From CAIZIN01 sp964483025 (GTDB lineage: Bacteria; Patescibacteriota; Minisyncoccia; Phycocordibacterales; CAIZIN01), in the NCBI GenBank assembly GCA_964483025.1, contig CAYZZT010000028.1, forward strand, positions 1 through 8,557: a DNA stretch of 8,557 nucleotides, in the 5' to 3' direction. The notes beneath the pieces are model-generated. The model had not been told where the DNA came from and searched no databases. It saw only the letters and a program-made list of their open reading frames with translations. The translations under genes and the position numbers were made by a program. The first letter of the stretch is position 1. Each line of letters opens with the position of its first letter. Shown in pieces: positions 6,413 through 8,557 of the stretch.

Positions 6413-6440
6413 ATTAAACACTTCATCTCTCGGCTGTCAT
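6413..6440 (-). promoter_or_regulatory. Possible promoter of ftsX
   Basis: Minus-strand ATGACA (6440-6435), a 16-nt spacer and TTTAAT (6418-6413) give a plausible sigma-70-type promoter with start near 6406 and a leader of about 17 nt. The -35 hexamer is the end of repeat R3. The -10 lacks the strong TATAAT form and spacing is at the short end, so this is tentative. Confidence 0.4.
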
Positions 6441-6507
6441 CCTCGTGTACTCACGGGGATCCAAGTCCATTTTTTAGACTGGATTCCGGACTAAATCCGG
6501 AATGACA
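6435..6507. repeat. Inverted doublet of REP-like elements (R3 and R4)
   Basis: R3 (6435-6463) reads TGTCATCC, stem-loop, GGATCCA; its arms 6439-6447 and 6452-6460 pair with one G-T wobble around a TACT loop. R4 (6480-6507) reads TGGATTCC, stem-loop, GGAATGACA with arms 6483-6490 and 6496-6503. They lie head to head, and AGTC/GACT flanks around a T-rich spacer can pair, so the pair could fold as one long structure, like REP doublets in enterobacteria. Confidence 0.75.
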
Positions 6508-6576
6508 AACATAATGATGTTAATTAAAAATATTGTTAGTTTATTTTACTCTGTTAATTTTTTTAAAATACAAATC

Positions 6577-6603
6577 TGGATCCCCGCATTCGCGAGGACG
6601 ACA
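6577..6603 (+). repeat. REP-like palindromic element R5
   Basis: TGGATCCCCGC, loop ATTC, GCGAGGA, CGACA. The stem 6581-6587/6592-6598 has one mismatch. It is a diverged copy in the same ftsE-ftsX gap, on the plus strand like R4. Confidence 0.6.
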
Positions 6604-6624
6604 TAAAACATAGGCGCTTGTCAC

Positions 6625-6705
6625 AAATATTTTTCTACTGAAAAATTTTCTGGCCACGCCTCAGCTCGACAGCTTCCGGCCTTGCGTTCAGGTACTCACC
6701 TGAAC
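6625..6705. repeat. Contracted copy of the hairpin array
   Basis: Two perfect hairpins, 6629-6635/6640-6646 (loop TACT) and 6686-6693/6698-6705 (loop ACTC), have centres 58 nt apart. The linker 6659-6685 matches 3284-3310 of the large array at 25 of 27 positions. The left hairpin matches the terminal hairpin at 3166-3183 except for one loop base. It lies just downstream of the ftsE stop codon. Confidence 0.75.
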
Positions 6706-6726
6706 TCACTTCTTGTTTTAAGTCGA

Positions 6727-7407
6727 TTAAAGTGTGTAATGTCCCTTAGGATCATCTCTAACTATTTTACCATCTTCCATAGATATTACTCTTTTCTTTA
6801 AAGAATCTATTACTCCCTTGTTATGTGTTGTTAATACTACCGTAGTACCTAAATCATTTATTTTTTTAAATAGCTGAATTACTTCAAATGTATTTACTGG
6901 GTCTAGATTTCCTGTGGGTTCATCAGCAATTATTAAATCTGGTTGGTTTACAATAGCTCGCGCAATAGCAACTCTCTGCTTTTCACCTCCAGAAAGCTGG
7001 TGAGGAAAACTCCACATTTTTCTTTCAAGCCCCACAAGTTCAAGCACGTGGGATACATCAGCTTGAATTTCTTCTTCGTCACGCCCAGCTACCTCCATTG
7101 CAAAAGCAATATTTTCATAAGCTGTCTTATTTGGCAAAAGTCTGAAATCTTGAAAAATTACGCCTATCTTTCGACGATAATCCGGCATATGTTTTTTGTT
7201 TATACTGTGGATATTCGTGGATTCAAAAAAAACAGTACCGGAAGTAGGTTTTTCTTCTGCTAAAATCATTTTAAGAAGGGTTGTTTTCCCTGCTCCAGAA
7301 TGACCCACAACTGAAACAAATTCACTTGGCTCTATTTTAAGGGTTACCTCTTCTAGCCCAACTGATCTGTCATCATATATTTTACTTACATTATCAAAAT
7401 AAATCAT
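6727..7407 (-). CDS. ftsE: Cell division ATP-binding protein FtsE
   Basis: A 226-residue ABC ATPase, the cytoplasmic motor of the FtsEX complex. All nucleotide-binding motifs are intact: Walker A GHSGAGKT (35-42), Q-loop Gln86, signature LSGGEKQR (138-145), Walker B LIIADEP (158-164) and the switch His195. PTGNLDP (164-170) and the N-terminal MIYFDNVSKIYDD are typical of FtsE and help separate it from the related lipoprotein and macrolide exporters. A TTG at 7440 would extend the frame by 11 residues (MIKYDRIICIN); ATG 7407 is preferred because it gives the standard FtsE N-terminus. No Shine-Dalgarno sequence is seen. The gene order prfB-ftsE-ftsX is conserved in many bacteria and supports the assignment. 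Confidence 0.96.
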   Translation of the reverse strand: MIYFDNVSKIYDDRSVGLEEVTLKIEPSEFVSVVGHSGAGKTTLLKMILAEEKPTSGTVFFESTNIHSINKKHMPDYRRKIGVIFQDFRLLPNKTAYENIAFAMEVAGRDEEEIQADVSHVLELVGLERKMWSFPHQLSGGEKQRVAIARAIVNQPDLIIADEPTGNLDPVNTFEVIQLFKKINDLGTTVVLTTHNKGVIDSLKKRVISMEDGKIVRDDPKGHYTL

Positions 7408-7420
7408 ATTTATACAGATT

Positions 7421-7429
7421 ATTCTATCA
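7421..7429 (-). promoter_or_regulatory. Possible extended -10 promoter of ftsE
   Basis: Minus-strand TGATAGAAT (7429-7421) is an extended -10 with five of six matches to TATAAT. Predicted start is near 7414, 7 nt before ATG 7407. No good -35 is visible. If used, it supports ATG 7407 over the upstream TTG. Confidence 0.4.
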
Positions 7430-7537
7430 TATTTTATCAAAATCCCCTATCCACAGTCACGTGGACGTTCTAGATGTTGTCTAGCACTATATGCATTTAT
7501 TATAAAAACTCGTATAAATGAAATTTGATTAAATCCG

Positions 7538-7674
7538 AAATCCGAAGCACGAAATCCGAAACAATATCAAAATATTAAATTATAAATTCAAAACAATATA
7601 ACCTGTATTTGTTTAATACTTTAGAATTTTGGATTTAGAATTTGTTTCGAATTTCGGATTTCGTGCTTCGAATT
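7538..7674. repeat. Long inverted repeat in the prfB-ftsE gap
   Basis: The 302-nt gap 7408-7709 contains no gene. Arms 7538-7560 and 7652-7674 are complementary at 22 of 23 positions around a 91-nt AT-rich interior. Each arm is itself built from short repeats of the kind CGAAATCCGAA, with a central GAAGCACGAAATC. No T-run follows the structure in the direction of prfB transcription, so a terminator role is not evident. Confidence 0.7.
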
Positions 7675-7709
7675 TTAAAAAATTATATACTCGAAAATCT
7701 GGGATACTT

Positions 7710-8557
7710 TTACAAATTTATCTCTGCCTCAATAAATCTGTCTAGTTCTCCACCTAACACATCATCAACTTTGGCTGTTTCTACATTAGTTCTATGATCT
7801 TTCACCATTTTGTACGGATGAAGAACATAGGAGCGGATTTGGCTCCCCCATTCAATCTCGGCATCTTTTGAAAAACTTAAACCTTCGGCTTCTTTTTTCT
7901 TTCTTGTTTCTTCCAAAACATAAAGTTTTGCTTTCAAGATTTCCATCGCTTTTTCTCTATTTTGAGCTTGAGATCTCTCGGCGTCACAATGCACCGCAAT
8001 ATTTGTAGCTATATGAACAATACGCACTGCTGTTTCCCTTTTGTTTACATTTTGCCCTCCGGGCCCACTTGAGCGGGCAAACTCAACTCGCACATCTTCA
8101 GGACGAACTTCTATTTCAGTATCTTTCTTTTCAAATTTTGGAATAACTTCAACAAGAGCAAAAGAGGTGTGACGAAGTTGCTTTGCATTAAATGGAGAAA
8201 TACGTACAAGCCGGTGGACTCCGCTTTCATTTTTTAAATTTCCATATACATTCTTTCCAGAAACTTCAACTACAATATTTCTAAATCCTCCGTGATCATT
8301 TTTATTTGAATGTATGACTTTGTACCCCCAACCTTTTTTTTCAAAATATTTTGAATACATTGTAAAAAGAATTTGAGCAAAATCTTCCGCGTCTATTCCT
8401 CCGGCACCTGAAATTACACTTAAGAGTGCATCACCTTTATCAAATTTCCCATGGCCAGCTTGTTCTTCTTTTAAATCTGCAATTTCTTTGAGAATTGCTT
8501 GTGCACGAATTTTGTCATCCCAAAAATGAGTATCATACATTTGTGATTCAAGCTCTT
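7710..8557 (-). CDS. prfB: Peptide chain release factor 2 (5' end beyond window)
   Basis: The last 276 residues from Met 8540, plus five upstream codons (ELESQ) still open at the window edge, belong to RF2, which reads UAA and UGA on the ribosome and triggers peptide release. Numbering from Met 8540, the stop-reading SPF tripeptide is at 115-117 (RISPFNA), which marks RF2 rather than RF1, and the catalytic GGQ is at 161-163 in SGPGGQNVNK. The tail WGSQIRSYVLHPY...DHRTNVET is standard. Only 38 residues separate Trp7 (FWDD) from GAGG (45-48); E. coli RF2 has about 88, so much of the helical domain 1 appears to be missing. A programmed frameshift site, if present, would lie outside the window. 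It is upstream of ftsE in the usual order. Confidence 0.95.
   Translation of the reverse strand, partial: ELESQMYDTHFWDDKIRAQAILKEIADLKEEQAGHGKFDKGDALLSVISGAGGIDAEDFAQILFTMYSKYFEKKGWGYKVIHSNKNDHGGFRNIVVEVSGKNVYGNLKNESGVHRLVRISPFNAKQLRHTSFALVEVIPKFEKKDTEIEVRPEDVRVEFARSSGPGGQNVNKRETAVRIVHIATNIAVHCDAERSQAQNREKAMEILKAKLYVLEETRKKKEAEGLSFSKDAEIEWGSQIRSYVLHPYKMVKDHRTNVETAKVDDVLGGELDRFIEAEINL

Noticed and set aside
7408..7440. TTG start of ftsE at 7440
   Set aside because: ATG 7407 gives the standard FtsE N-terminus, and a -10-like box lies between the two, so the upstream codon would probably not be fully transcribed from that promoter.

Overview
The window looks like a piece of an AT-rich Candidate Phyla Radiation (Patescibacteria, probably Parcubacteria-like) chromosome. 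The evidence is the CTP synthase P-loop GGVMSGVGKG, a compact release factor 2, very weak Shine-Dalgarno signals, and intergenic regions full of short palindromic repeats. The phylum assignment is an inference from style; no rRNA or phylogenetic marker was tested. All eight genes lie on the minus strand, so transcription runs from high to low coordinates.

Layout in transcription order: prfB (RF2, 5' end cut by the window edge, 8557-7710); a 302-nt gap with a long inverted repeat; ftsE (7407-6727); a 337-nt gap packed with palindromic repeats; ftsX (6389-5466) with a terminator-like hairpin behind it; pyrG (5300-3642); a ~550-nt gap holding a striking array of hairpins; a five-helix membrane protein of unknown function with a Cys-rich tail (3092-2313); then a tight three-gene unit of cupin-type glucose-6-phosphate isomerase (2174-1611), family 1 glycoside hydrolase (1603-392) and the start of a possible GT-B glycosyltransferase-like protein (389 to the left edge).

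Functionally, the right half is housekeeping: termination at UGA/UAA, the FtsEX division ABC complex in the familiar prfB-ftsE-ftsX order, and UTP to CTP conversion. The left half is a small sugar unit. The hydrolase would free a sugar such as glucose in the cytoplasm, and the isomerase would pass glucose 6-phosphate to fructose 6-phosphate once a kinase (not in this window) has acted.

The least ordinary content is non-coding. (1) At 3166-3528, perfect inverted repeats with 3-4-nt loops follow each other at about 60-nt pitch; their stems differ in sequence but their linkers are related. A contracted relative sits between ftsE and ftsX and shares a 27-nt linker with 25 identities. (2) A second family of TGGATTCC...GGAATGACA palindromes occurs six times, and in two places its ATGACA end is positioned as the -35 box of a gene. 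(3) Several genes carry -10 boxes only 6-8 nt before the start codon, which predicts leaderless mRNAs. (4) RF2 appears to lack about 50 residues of its N-terminal helical domain compared with E. coli.
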